Assembly (NCBI GenBank): GCA_965602795.1
Contig: CBFCZR010000037.1
Span: 1 to 13,110, forward strand
DNA: 13,110 bases
Source of the DNA: Bathyarchaeum sp965602795
GTDB taxonomy: Archaea; Thermoproteota; Bathyarchaeia; Bathyarchaeales; Bathyarchaeaceae
Direction of reading: 5' to 3'
Positions 1 to 6,614 of this stretch are shown one piece after another. The notes under the pieces were generated by a model that did no database searches, was not told the origin of the DNA, and worked only from the letters and a program-made list of their open reading frames with translations. The position numbers and the translations under genes are program-made. How positions within the stretch are numbered: the first letter of the stretch is position 1; each line of letters starts with the position of its first letter.

Positions 1-732
1 GCTTTTGTTCTAGACAAGTTGATCCGCAGGTCAATAGCCCAATATGGAAAAAGGGTGAACATGGAGCCGCATGCAATCAACATTTTGAAGTTAGTTGCCA
101 GAATACTTGTTGCTGCAGGTGGCGTAATTGCCCTTATGAGCCTCTTTCAGGTGCCCACAGACGTGTTTCTTGCAGGCGGAGCCTTGACAGGAACAGCCAT
201 AGGTTTCGCGTCCACCCAAACAATTGGTAACTTCTTGGCGGGTTTCTACATCATGGTTTCCCGACCGTTTATGGTGAGCGATTACGTGAAGATCGGAGAC
301 GTTGAAGGCGAGGTGAAGGAGATTACCATCAACTACACCAAAATCTACACGCCCACCTACAACATAACCGAGATACCGAACAGAAAAGTTTTGGACAGCA
401 TCATCAAAAACTACTCAGGAAAAAAGAACATAATAGATTACTCCTTCAAGATGGGCTTCCCGCATCCAGAAAACAGAACAAACAAGCAGCTGCTAGAGGA
501 GTGCGTCAACCCGACTATAGAGAAATTCTATAAAAAATACAAGGAAATCCTTCAAAAGAAGCCAGAAGCGAGCATGCTGAACATGGACAGGCTTGGAAGG
601 GAAGTTAGCATCAGAATGTACTTTCCGGAAGGAAGAATAAAAGAATTCTATGACATGCAGCCAGAACTGATGCGGGATATAGTGCACTGCTGGGACAAAT
701 TTAAGATAGACAAATGCAACGAAAACTGCTAG
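1..732 (+). CDS. MscS-family mechanosensitive channel, 5'-truncated
   Basis: This is a small-conductance mechanosensitive ion channel of the inner membrane, which opens under membrane tension to release ions and small solutes. The reading frame is open from base 1 with no stop, so the true start lies outside the window; the TTG at 19 is not a convincing start. In the 243-codon fragment, residues about 28-49 form one membrane helix. Residues 54-86 form the Gly/Ala-rich pore helix (GGALTGTAIGFASTQTIGNF) ending in the SRPF turn. The following beta domain carries the family motif DYVKIGDVEGEVKEI and later EIPNRKVLDSIIKNYS. The C-terminal part (about 150-243) is the charged cytoplasmic vestibule region. 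The gene converges on the DUF3160 gene, with only 24 bases between the stops. Family assignment is firm; gating properties and ion preference cannot be read from the sequence. Confidence 0.9.
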   Translation, partial: AFVLDKLIRRSIAQYGKRVNMEPHAINILKLVARILVAAGGVIALMSLFQVPTDVFLAGGALTGTAIGFASTQTIGNFLAGFYIMVSRPFMVSDYVKIGDVEGEVKEITINYTKIYTPTYNITEIPNRKVLDSIIKNYSGKKNIIDYSFKMGFPHPENRTNKQLLEECVNPTIEKFYKKYKEILQKKPEASMLNMDRLGREVSIRMYFPEGRIKEFYDMQPELMRDIVHCWDKFKIDKCNENC

Positions 733-747
733 ATTTTTCACTGTTTT
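733..747 (+). terminator. Oligo-T termination tract after the MscS gene
   Basis: Two T5 runs (734-738 and 743-747) directly follow the stop codon, without a clear hairpin. Archaeal RNA polymerase is known to terminate on such T-runs. More T-rich sequence continues into the end of the convergent gene. Inference from composition only. Confidence 0.4.
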
Positions 748-756
748 TGGTTTGTG

Positions 757-3039
757 TCAACCTTTTTTGGCGCAACTATGCCTTTTTTTGGCTTTGGTTC
801 TCTTCCAAAACACGAAAGTGGTCACACTTAACACCGCGAAAATAGCGAACATTGTGCCGCTTGGGTACTCAGGAAATGGAATTGGCTCTCCTCTTGCGTA
901 AACGGGTTGGAGCCATTCGGGAAGATACTCGGTTCTGTTGTCCCATGTTAGTATGTCTTTCCATTCGTCATCGTTTAGGCGCTCTGTTCCTATCTGGTTG
1001 AATTCGTAGTAGGAAAAAACTGGACCCACTGCCGTGACCAGTGTTCCGTCAGATTTTGGGTATAAAACCACTAGCGCGTTTATGTAGCCGACGCCGACAT
1101 GCTTTATCTGAGACGGATAGTCCTGATCGCCTGGAGGAAATGTTGTCACATCCGCTATTACTGGAGCCTCCAAGGTTGAGGTGCTGTTTGCCGCGTAAGC
1201 GATTGCGTGTATTGTGTCCACGTACCATCCTATGAAGCCGCCCGAGCCACAATTCCAGACCAACTTTTTTATGAAGTCTATTTCTTCGTCTGTAAGCGGT
1301 TCTTCAGCTAGCTCTTTTGTTGATATGGTTTCAAGCTTTTGAGTCACATTTTTCAATGTTTCGAGTGAAGCTGTTATTGTAGGCTCCACTGTTTCTGGGT
1401 TGAGCATGTTTACTGCTTGGAGTGTTCGTTCGCACAGGTCGTGCATTCTCGAATAAAAAGTTGGATTAGGTTCAACGAAGGCGTCTGGGTAGCTGCAGAT
1501 TAATGCTGGTATGTAGGTTTGTTTTGCGTATAGTATGGTATCGTGTCTTAGTTGGGACCAGCTTGCTAGTGCCGTGTTTAGTTTTTCGTCGTGCCATGCC
1601 TCGTTTTGCATGAATTCAGGGTAGTCCTCGGAGTAGGTTGGGTAGGTTAAGCTTTCTAGGGCGTACATCCAAACGGTGTAAGATGAAGAGCCCCAATAGT
1701 CTTCGTCTAGGCTATCAAAGGTTGTTGTTAAGTTTTGGAGGTTTTGCTCAAATCCGTTATAGTCAAAATCTGGCGCCAATAGCTGGTATGCTCGCTCTGA
1801 GCCTAGAACAGCGAATACGTCCAGTCCTTTGGGCATTATTCGCCGTCCTCCAAAAGAGTCGTATTCCACTTGGTCCCAGCAAAGCTTCTGGAAGATATAG
1901 GAGTCGGGTACATAACGTTGACCCATAAAATTGTAGACTATAGGATAGCGCGCAAGCACTGCTGGAATTTGGGCCACCAACGCTTGGGACAGTATTTGCT
2001 GTGAGTATTCAGGTTTACCCAATTCCTCAGTCAAGGCTGTGAGCCCGCCTTCTGCTGCAACGTCATCTAAGTATGTGGATTCGTCTCCGAAGACATTGTG
2101 TAAAGCAGTTTCAAGGTTTAGAAGATTGATTGAGTCGCTTTCGCCCACGAGTGCGCCAGTTACGTCATATAAATCCGTCCAATTTTCGTAGGCTTGTGGA
2201 TTTGATTTTAGGATGTCCCGCATGTAGACCATGGATGGTGTATCGAAGTGGGGTTTACTCCAGATGTATTGTTCGTCGCTACGTGGAACAAAAACTGGAA
2301 AGCGTCCATACCACATCAAAGTGCGGAAGTATCTTTCTAGTTGAGGGTCACCTAGGTAATGTCCCCGCAACGTGAATTGGGTGAAATCGTAGCTGACATT
2401 CACGGCGTAGGGTGGGTCGGGGAGATTCCACATTGCTGCTGAAACAAACTCTGGGGTCTCAGCGTATATTTTTTCTAGGAAAAAGTTCAAGTCTGATGAA
2501 AGCTCTGTGGGCACGGAAGCGGTTTCGCCTGTGAGTAGGGAGTAGGCTACAGCAAAGTATACTGTAGAGTTTCTTATTGCCCAGTATTGTGTGGAACCGT
2601 CATGTGGAATTGTCTGGTAATTGTTTAGTGATGTTTGATAGGCAAATTGGGTGACCTCAAAAGCCATGGGATACAGTGCTTGTTTCTCCACAAGTTTTAG
2701 TGAGCAGTCAAAGACTACGTGGAAAAGGTGGAGAATCGAGTCGGTTGTAACAAACACGGGTAAGTCGTTATGGTAGACGTTGAAGTAGTAAAAGTCTTCG
2801 AAACGTAACTCTGGATAGAAGATGGATGGCTCGCTTGAGTTAAGTTCAGTGATGACGAAACCGTATTTTTCAAGCATTTCCTCCTGCTCGGGAGAGAGCG
2901 AAAAAGCGTTCTTAACCTCTTCGTAATAGGCTGCTTGAGAGGTGTCAAAATATGCCTTGGCAGGTACAACTGCAATTAAATTTATGGAAAGTAGTAATGA
3001 AAACAGTAGGAGAATTTTAGCTACCTTGCTGTGTTTCAT
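757..3039 (-). CDS. Secreted DUF3160-family protein with C-terminal membrane anchor
   Basis: A 760-residue protein of the DUF3160 family, whose biochemical function is unknown. I chose the ATG at 3039 because GAGGGGAG lies just before it; a TTG at 3063 would add eight residues with no such site. Residues 1-29 are a signal peptide ending in PAKA. Family landmarks are FVTTDSILHLFH near residue 97, MWYGRFPVF at about 242-250, LNTALASWSQLRHDTILYAK at about 485-504, an ADVTTFP segment, and GPVFSYYEF near 671-679. The C-terminus has PEYP (723-726), a hydrophobic helix and a basic tail (KRTKAKKR), which resembles the archaeal PEF-type sorting/anchoring signal. The product is therefore expected to be exported and held at the outer face of the membrane. 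The gene stands alone on its strand with its own putative promoter, so the neighbours give no clue to function. Confidence 0.88.
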   Translation of the reverse strand: MKHSKVAKILLLFSLLLSINLIAVVPAKAYFDTSQAAYYEEVKNAFSLSPEQEEMLEKYGFVITELNSSEPSIFYPELRFEDFYYFNVYHNDLPVFVTTDSILHLFHVVFDCSLKLVEKQALYPMAFEVTQFAYQTSLNNYQTIPHDGSTQYWAIRNSTVYFAVAYSLLTGETASVPTELSSDLNFFLEKIYAETPEFVSAAMWNLPDPPYAVNVSYDFTQFTLRGHYLGDPQLERYFRTLMWYGRFPVFVPRSDEQYIWSKPHFDTPSMVYMRDILKSNPQAYENWTDLYDVTGALVGESDSINLLNLETALHNVFGDESTYLDDVAAEGGLTALTEELGKPEYSQQILSQALVAQIPAVLARYPIVYNFMGQRYVPDSYIFQKLCWDQVEYDSFGGRRIMPKGLDVFAVLGSERAYQLLAPDFDYNGFEQNLQNLTTTFDSLDEDYWGSSSYTVWMYALESLTYPTYSEDYPEFMQNEAWHDEKLNTALASWSQLRHDTILYAKQTYIPALICSYPDAFVEPNPTFYSRMHDLCERTLQAVNMLNPETVEPTITASLETLKNVTQKLETISTKELAEEPLTDEEIDFIKKLVWNCGSGGFIGWYVDTIHAIAYAANSTSTLEAPVIADVTTFPPGDQDYPSQIKHVGVGYINALVVLYPKSDGTLVTAVGPVFSYYEFNQIGTERLNDDEWKDILTWDNRTEYLPEWLQPVYARGEPIPFPEYPSGTMFAIFAVLSVTTFVFWKRTKAKKRHSCAKKG

Positions 3040-3065
3040 TTTCTCCCCTCTAAAACTGGACAAAT

Positions 3066-3078
3066 ACTATAATTTAAC
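3066..3078 (-). promoter_or_regulatory. Putative TATA box of the DUF3160 gene
   Basis: On the minus strand this reads gttaaattatagt, centred about 33 bases before the ATG at 3039. The transcript would have a very short leader that includes part or all of the GAGGGGAG ribosome-binding site. This is an AT-rich match only, so it is tentative. Confidence 0.4.
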
Positions 3079-3190
3079 TTTTGTTGCCGAATCAAAATTT
3101 GACATTTTTTGAAGGAGTTTTTTGGTGTTGCTTGGTTTTCCCGAAAAAATATTGTTTTCAACATAGCACTGCTATTAGTAGCCTAATAGA

Positions 3191-3227
3191 ATCGAATAGA
3201 GAGTTTGGTTCTCTTGTGTTGTTCGAT
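3191..3227. other. Imperfect stem-loop in the divergent intergenic region
   Basis: ATCGAA (3191-3196) pairs with TTCGAT (3222-3227). Inside it AGAGA (3198-3202) pairs with TCTCT (3210-3214) around a 7-base loop, with an asymmetric internal loop. It sits between the divergent DUF3160 gene and the 60-codon gene, about 150 bases upstream of the former and about 100 bases upstream of the latter. It could be an operator or an RNA fold, or chance. Confidence 0.3.
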
Positions 3228-3300
3228 TTCATTTGGGGCTAAAATTTGGCTCTTCTCCAGAGAACAGTAAAACCCGGATATTGTGCGTGCATTAGCAAAC

Positions 3301-3310
3301 AATTTATTTT
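3301..3310 (+). promoter_or_regulatory. Putative TATA box giving a leaderless mRNA
   Basis: The sequence aatttatttt is centred about 25 bases before the ATG at 3330. This is the spacing expected if transcription starts at or next to the start codon. No Shine-Dalgarno site of normal spacing exists (only GGTG within 6 bases of the ATG), which fits a leaderless transcript. Confidence 0.4.
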
Positions 3311-3329
3311 GGTATAGTTAGTTGGTGTG

Positions 3330-3512
3330 ATGGAGATTGATGCTTTGAATGCTGAAGAAGAACTGATAACTAGACTTAAACAAGATATGGGCGGCGAGAT
3401 GCCTCGCGCGTTCGCTGGGATAGCGAGGGACATGATAGAAAAAAACAAAGCCCTAATCATACAGTGGCTGAGAGACAACAAAGACTTAGTGAAGGAAGTT
3501 ATTGAAAGCTAA
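3330..3512 (+). CDS. Small helical protein of unknown function (60 residues)
   Basis: I do not recognise a family. The predicted protein is rich in charged residues and looks wholly alpha-helical, with two amphipathic segments: MEIDALNAEEELITRLKQDM and, after a GGEMPRAF turn, a helix ending in WLRDNKDLVKEVIES. It has no signal peptide, membrane segment or cysteine, so it is presumably a soluble cytoplasmic protein. Start choice: ATG at 3330; a GTG directly before it (3327) would add one residue. Support for its being real is its protein-like composition in an otherwise T/G-rich, stop-rich region and a TATA-like box at leaderless spacing. It is single-gene, with about 350 bases to the next gene. 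A longer frame on the opposite strand here looks less protein-like. Confidence 0.6.
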   Translation: MEIDALNAEEELITRLKQDMGGEMPRAFAGIARDMIEKNKALIIQWLRDNKDLVKEVIES

Positions 3513-3748
3513 CACCCTTTTATTGTGCGCGCGCATTTCTCAATGACGGCTTTAAGTTTGGGTTCTAGCTTTTTGCTGTTTTTGGATGTTCCGTCCGTGG
3601 CTGTGGTTTGTATTGAACGTGTTTATTTGGTCGCGTGTGCCATTTCGGGTTTGTGGTGATTTTTCCTGTTTGATTTTGATGTTGATTTTGGTTGGATTTG
3701 ATTAGATGGATAATTCTGGCGGGCTTATCAATGGTTTTTAATAAGTAA
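3513..3748. other. Intergenic stretch, G/T-rich, no gene seen
   Basis: About 240 bases, strongly enriched in G and T on the plus strand (for example 3571-3710). The only open frame runs on the minus strand, is rich in Asn, Gln, His, Lys and Thr, and looks like a composition artefact. I see no tRNA or terminator-like hairpin of note. The downstream end leads into the kaiC-like promoter region. Confidence 0.5.
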
Positions 3749-3777
3749 ATGAATGAACATTCATCCATACGGATGGA
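3749..3777. promoter_or_regulatory. Adjacent palindromes upstream of the first kaiC-like promoter
   Basis: ATGAATG (3749-3755) and CATTCAT (3758-3764) form a perfect inverted repeat with a 2-base centre. It is followed at once by an overlapping palindrome, CATCC (3762-3766) and GGATG (3771-3775) around ATAC. The pair lies about 30-55 bases upstream of the TATA box at 3805. Position and symmetry suit binding by a dimeric regulator. The second kaiC-like gene lacks an exact equivalent. The regulator is unknown. Confidence 0.4.
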
Positions 3778-3789
3778 AATAAATATATG

Positions 3790-3855
3790 TTCAGTAAATA
3801 GTAATATTTATATACAGTTAATCAATATTCTTCAGATTAGTTGAATAAGAGGTGG
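3790..3855 (+). promoter_or_regulatory. Promoter and leader of the first kaiC-like gene
   Basis: TTCAGTAAA (3790-3798) is followed by the TATA box TATTTATATA (3805-3814). A leader segment 3822-3854 and the Shine-Dalgarno GAGGTGG (3849-3855) come next. The same arrangement precedes the second kaiC-like gene (5798-5864); the 33-base segment 3822-3854 differs from its partner at only two positions by eye. Transcription would be expected to start near 3835, leaving a leader of about 25 bases. The shared promoter suggests the two ATPase genes respond to the same signals. Confidence 0.65.
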
Positions 3856-3860
3856 TTAAC

Positions 3861-4604
3861 GTGACAATGCGAAAAACGTCAAACATCGAATGGATTGACA
3901 TCGGAGTAGCTGGACTGAACGAATTCATTCCCGGACTGCCAAAAGGTGACGCAATCCTGATTCGAGGTGAACCCGGAACAGGCAAAACAATCTGTTGTCT
4001 GCAATTCCTTTACAAAGGCGCCAAACAGGGCGAAAAATGCCTGTACATCACAACAGAAGAAACCCCTGAATCGGTAATGCGAACTGGGGGAGAACTATGG
4101 TCCGACTTCCCTGACCTCGTCAAAGATGGAACAATAAAAGTCATCAACATGTCCATAAGCGCAAGTTACGCCAGCGAATACGGCATACTCAACAAGGCAG
4201 AGGCAATGACCATCGCAGAAAAAGGATTTGCCGCGCAACCCAGCGCCTCAAGAATCGTGATTGATTCGCTGTCTTCGCTGGAGAAACGTCTATCTAACTT
4301 CGAAGAATTCCGAGAAGTGTTCATGAGGCTACTGCTGGAAACCAAACGAAAAGGAGCAACCTTGCTACTCACCGCCGAAGGCATCCCCCTGTCCCCAGAC
4401 ATCACCGAATACCTCGTAGACCACCTGATATACCTTGACTACCGAAAAGAAGACACAATGTGGACACGCGTTTTCATTTTCCGAAAGTCGCGAAGCGTAC
4501 CCCTGAAACCTCAGATACTTAAACTGAACATTGAACCAGGCGGGCTCTCAGTAGAAGAAACACCATTCGCGCTAAATCCTGTGTGGTTCCAAAGCAAAAT
4601 CTAA
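3861..4604 (+). CDS. KaiC-like RecA-superfamily ATPase, copy 1
   Basis: A 247-residue single-domain ATPase of the KaiC/RadA branch (COG0467), acting in the cytoplasm. Walker A is GEPGTGKT at 36-43. The paired acidic residues E66-E67 in TTEE match the catalytic glutamates of KaiC, and Walker B is RIVIDS at 131-136. The segment FRKSRSVPLKP near 207-217 takes the place of the KaiC K-x-R-G nucleotide-contact region of the neighbouring subunit, so a hexamer is likely. I chose GTG 3861 because it is 5 bases after GAGGTGG and makes the N-terminus co-linear with the second copy (5871-6611); GTG 3852 lies inside the ribosome-binding site. The gene is monocistronic, with a terminator after it. It is about 75% identical to copy 2 in protein. 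Family members act in regulation or signalling; the specific role and partner are unknown, and nothing here shows a clock. Confidence 0.88.
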   Translation: MTMRKTSNIEWIDIGVAGLNEFIPGLPKGDAILIRGEPGTGKTICCLQFLYKGAKQGEKCLYITTEETPESVMRTGGELWSDFPDLVKDGTIKVINMSISASYASEYGILNKAEAMTIAEKGFAAQPSASRIVIDSLSSLEKRLSNFEEFREVFMRLLLETKRKGATLLLTAEGIPLSPDITEYLVDHLIYLDYRKEDTMWTRVFIFRKSRSVPLKPQILKLNIEPGGLSVEETPFALNPVWFQSKI

Positions 4605-4620
4605 ACAACGCACCGATGCG

Positions 4621-4660
4621 CCTCACAAATAAGTGAGGTTCACCCCTTTCCTCTTTTTCT
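4621..4660 (+). terminator. Terminator after the first kaiC-like gene
   Basis: A 6-base-pair hairpin, CCTCAC (4621-4626) with GTGAGG (4633-4638) around a 6-base loop, is followed by a pyrimidine-rich tract ending in a T5 run (4641-4660). It indicates that this gene is transcribed alone and that the decarboxylase gene needs its own promoter. Confidence 0.65.
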
Positions 4661-4723
4661 AAACAATCCATTTAGGTGCCTCGCTGCAAATCACGGCAGT
4701 TTTTGATATAGAAACTCTGATAA

Positions 4724-4734
4724 GGTTTTACTTA
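4724..4734 (+). promoter_or_regulatory. Weak TATA-like element of the decarboxylase gene
   Basis: ggttttactta lies about 42 bases before the ATG at 4771. Transcription would begin near 4755, which gives a leader of about 15 bases. GTGAT (4761-4765), 5 bases before the start, could serve as a weak ribosome-binding site. Tentative. Confidence 0.3.
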
Positions 4735-4770
4735 GAATACAATTATCTGCTTCTGGAGCCGTGATAGACT

Positions 4771-5517
4771 ATGAAGAATAAGTGGATTCCGCTTGCAGCG
4801 TTAACCTTAATCATTGTTGTTTCTTGTGTTGCAGCGTACACGATATGGCAATCCCACATGAGCATAGCCGAGAACAGTGAAACCTTGTTTCAAGTTGGCG
4901 CGTTTGAACCGTTTGCCCAAGGAGCCTTTGATGGCAGCACAACTTACGCGGAATTGGCAAAGCACGGCGACTTTGGGCTAGGCACTCTAAACGGCTTAGA
5001 CGGAGAAATGATTGCACTAAACGGAGTGTTCTACCAGATTCCAATCGATGGAAAACCCCGACAAATAAACGCTACAGAGGAGACGCCCTTCGCTATTGTC
5101 ACATTCTTTGAGGCGGACCAAACGCTCCACGTTGTTGATGCAATGAACTATTCCGAACTAAAAACTTACATTGACCAAAATGTTTCCCCTGAAAATGCCA
5201 TGTACGCAATAAAGATTCACGGCATTTACGATTACGCCAAAACCCGCAGCGTGCCCAAGCAGACAGAACCCTACCCAACGCTGGTAGAGGTCATAGAAAA
5301 CCAGACTATCTTCACATTGAGCAACGTTACTGGGATCTCAGTCGGTTTTCGTCTTCCAAGCTACATGGACGAAATCAACGTAAGCGGATACCATCTCCAC
5401 TTCATAACCGATGACGAAAACTCTGGCGGACACGTACTGGAATGCATCGTGAGAAACGCTACCATTGAGATAGACTATATATACGAGTATGATTTAGTGC
5501 TGCTGGAAAATCCCTAA
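4771..5517 (+). CDS. budA: Alpha-acetolactate decarboxylase, membrane-anchored or secreted
   Basis: This enzyme converts 2-acetolactate to acetoin and CO2, a branch off branched-chain amino acid synthesis. Of 248 residues, the first 24 or so are a hydrophobic helix after a short basic start (MKNKWIPLAALTL), so the catalytic domain should sit outside the membrane, as in the secreted Bacillus enzymes. The three zinc-binding histidines are clear: H208 and H210 in GYHLHF, and H221 in SGGHVLE. With that register, T72, E79 (GLDGE) and R159 match the Thr58, Glu65 and Arg145 that I recall from the Brevibacillus brevis enzyme. The C-terminus is short, and the glutamate recalled as Glu253 has no obvious counterpart. 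No acetolactate synthase gene is present. It lies between the two kaiC-like genes but is transcribed from its own region. Family assignment is strong; the physiological role in this organism is unknown. budA/alsD is the bacterial name for this activity. Confidence 0.87.
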   Translation: MKNKWIPLAALTLIIVVSCVAAYTIWQSHMSIAENSETLFQVGAFEPFAQGAFDGSTTYAELAKHGDFGLGTLNGLDGEMIALNGVFYQIPIDGKPRQINATEETPFAIVTFFEADQTLHVVDAMNYSELKTYIDQNVSPENAMYAIKIHGIYDYAKTRSVPKQTEPYPTLVEVIENQTIFTLSNVTGISVGFRLPSYMDEINVSGYHLHFITDDENSGGHVLECIVRNATIEIDYIYEYDLVLLENP

Positions 5518-5797
5518 ATTCTAGTCCCAAGAGAAGACATGGATCGGTCAGAATTTGTTTTTAGGGTTTCATGATCTATTATTGGTTGCCCGCCCTATTT
5601 TGTGTTGTTTCTGTGTGTGCATGAATGTGTGTATTTTGTTGGGTCAATGTTTTTTGGTTTAACAAGATTTTTCTTGCTTTGTTTTGCAGTAACAAATTGT
5701 GTCTAGATTGAGTGTTTGAAAAGTTTTTTCTGTGTATTTGTTTCAGTGATAGGATATTGAATAAACGTTCAGAGTTTAAAGAGTTTATCAATAAAAA
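5518..5797. other. Intergenic stretch, G/T-rich, no gene seen
   Basis: About 280 bases, again skewed to T and G on the plus strand, with runs of gtgtgt near 5611-5630. The one open frame (minus strand, 5579-5791) is low-complexity and unconvincing. I see no RNA gene. ATAAACGTTCAG near 5761-5772 loosely resembles the ATGAACATTCAT palindrome area of copy 1 but is not a good inverted repeat. Confidence 0.5.
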
Positions 5798-5864
5798 TTC
5801 AGTAAAAAGGAAATATTTATATATAAACAGTCAATATTCTCCAGATTAATTGAATAAGAGGTGA
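5798..5864 (+). promoter_or_regulatory. Promoter and leader of the kaiC-like/amtB operon
   Basis: TTCAGTAAA (5798-5806), a long TATA box (ATATTTATATATA, 5813-5825), then the leader segment 5831-5863 and the Shine-Dalgarno GAGGTGA (5858-5864). It is a near copy of 3790-3855. BRE-like AAAAGGAA lies directly upstream of the TATA box. It should drive both the second kaiC-like gene and amtB, since no terminator separates them. Confidence 0.68.
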
Positions 5865-5870
5865 TTCAGC

Positions 5871-6611
5871 ATGTCAACACAAGAAACATCAAACATCGAA
5901 TGGATTGACATCGGATTGGATGGTCTAGAAAAGTTTATTCCAGGCATTCCACGAGGCGATGCAATACTGGTACGTGGTGAACCCGGAACAGGCAAAACAA
6001 TCTGTTGTCTGCAGTTCCTATATAGAGGCGCAAAGAATGGCGAAAAATGCCTGTACATCACAACAGAGGAAACCCCAGAAACAGTGATGCGGACTGGGGG
6101 AGAGCTCTGGTCAGACTTCCCTGACCTAATCAGAAATGGAACAATAAGGGTCGTCAACCTATCTATAACCGCAAGCTACGCCAGCGAATACTGCCTAGTT
6201 GACAAAAAAGAGGCCATGGACATAGTCAAAAGAGGATTGAAGGCACAACCCGACGCCTCAAGAATCGTAATCGACTCGCTGTCTTCACTTGCAAGGCGAT
6301 TATCCAATTCTGCCGAATTCCGCGAAGTCTTCATGAAGATACTGATGGAAACCAAAGGCCAAGGAGCAACCGTGCTATTTAGCGCCGAAGGTATACCCCA
6401 ATCTCCAGGTATCACCGAATACCTCGTAGACCACCTGATATACCTTGACTACCGAAAACACGACGTAGTATGGACCCGCGTTTTCCTTCTCCGAAAATCA
6501 CGAAGCGTACCCCTGAAACCTCAGGTACTCAAACTCAACATCAAAGCAGGCGGACTGTCAGTGGAAGAAATACCCTTCTCGCTAAAGCCTGTTTGGTTCG
6601 GCGGCAATTAA
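5871..6611 (+). CDS. KaiC-like RecA-superfamily ATPase, copy 2, upstream of amtB
   Basis: A 246-residue paralogue of the ATPase at 3861-4604, alignable without gaps. Walker A GEPGTGKT (36-43), TTEE with E66-E67, and Walker B RIVIDS (131-136) are all intact, as is RKSRSVPLKP (208-217), so ATP binding and hydrolysis are expected. Differences from copy 1 cluster at 107-125 and 145-180, the likely surface helices; for example EYCLVDKKEAMD replaces EYGILNKAEAMT. ATG 5871 follows GAGGTGA by 6 bases. The stop is 17 bases before amtB and no terminator intervenes, so the two genes are most likely co-transcribed. In many archaea a PII protein (GlnK) occupies the slot next to amtB. That the ATPase regulates or senses ammonium transport is inference from context. 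Any clock function is unsupported. Confidence 0.88.
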   Translation: MSTQETSNIEWIDIGLDGLEKFIPGIPRGDAILVRGEPGTGKTICCLQFLYRGAKNGEKCLYITTEETPETVMRTGGELWSDFPDLIRNGTIRVVNLSITASYASEYCLVDKKEAMDIVKRGLKAQPDASRIVIDSLSSLARRLSNSAEFREVFMKILMETKGQGATVLFSAEGIPQSPGITEYLVDHLIYLDYRKHDVVWTRVFLLRKSRSVPLKPQVLKLNIKAGGLSVEEIPFSLKPVWFGGN

Positions 6612-6614
6612 GAG

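Noticed and set aside
3239..3481. Minus-strand frame opposite the 60-codon gene
   Set aside because: It is longer but has Ser/Ile-rich, antisense-like composition. The plus-strand frame has better protein character and a TATA box at the right distance.
3565..3768. Open frame on the minus strand upstream of the first kaiC-like gene
   Set aside because: The translation is dominated by Asn, Gln, His, Lys, Pro and Thr, as expected from C/A-rich spacer DNA. It has no ribosome-binding site and overlaps the palindromes near the promoter.
5579..5791. Open frame on the minus strand upstream of the second kaiC-like gene
   Set aside because: Low-complexity translation (repeats of Thr, His and Asn) from skewed spacer DNA, with no start signals.
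4401..6458. Attachment sites or insertion-element ends from the identical 48-base blocks
   Set aside because: The blocks lie inside the same conserved codons of two paralogous genes, with no transposase, integrase or terminal inverted repeats nearby.
3861..6611. Circadian clock function of the KaiC-like pair
   Set aside because: Both proteins are single-domain, and no kaiA or kaiB gene is in the window. Single-domain KaiC-like proteins in archaea have other or unknown roles.
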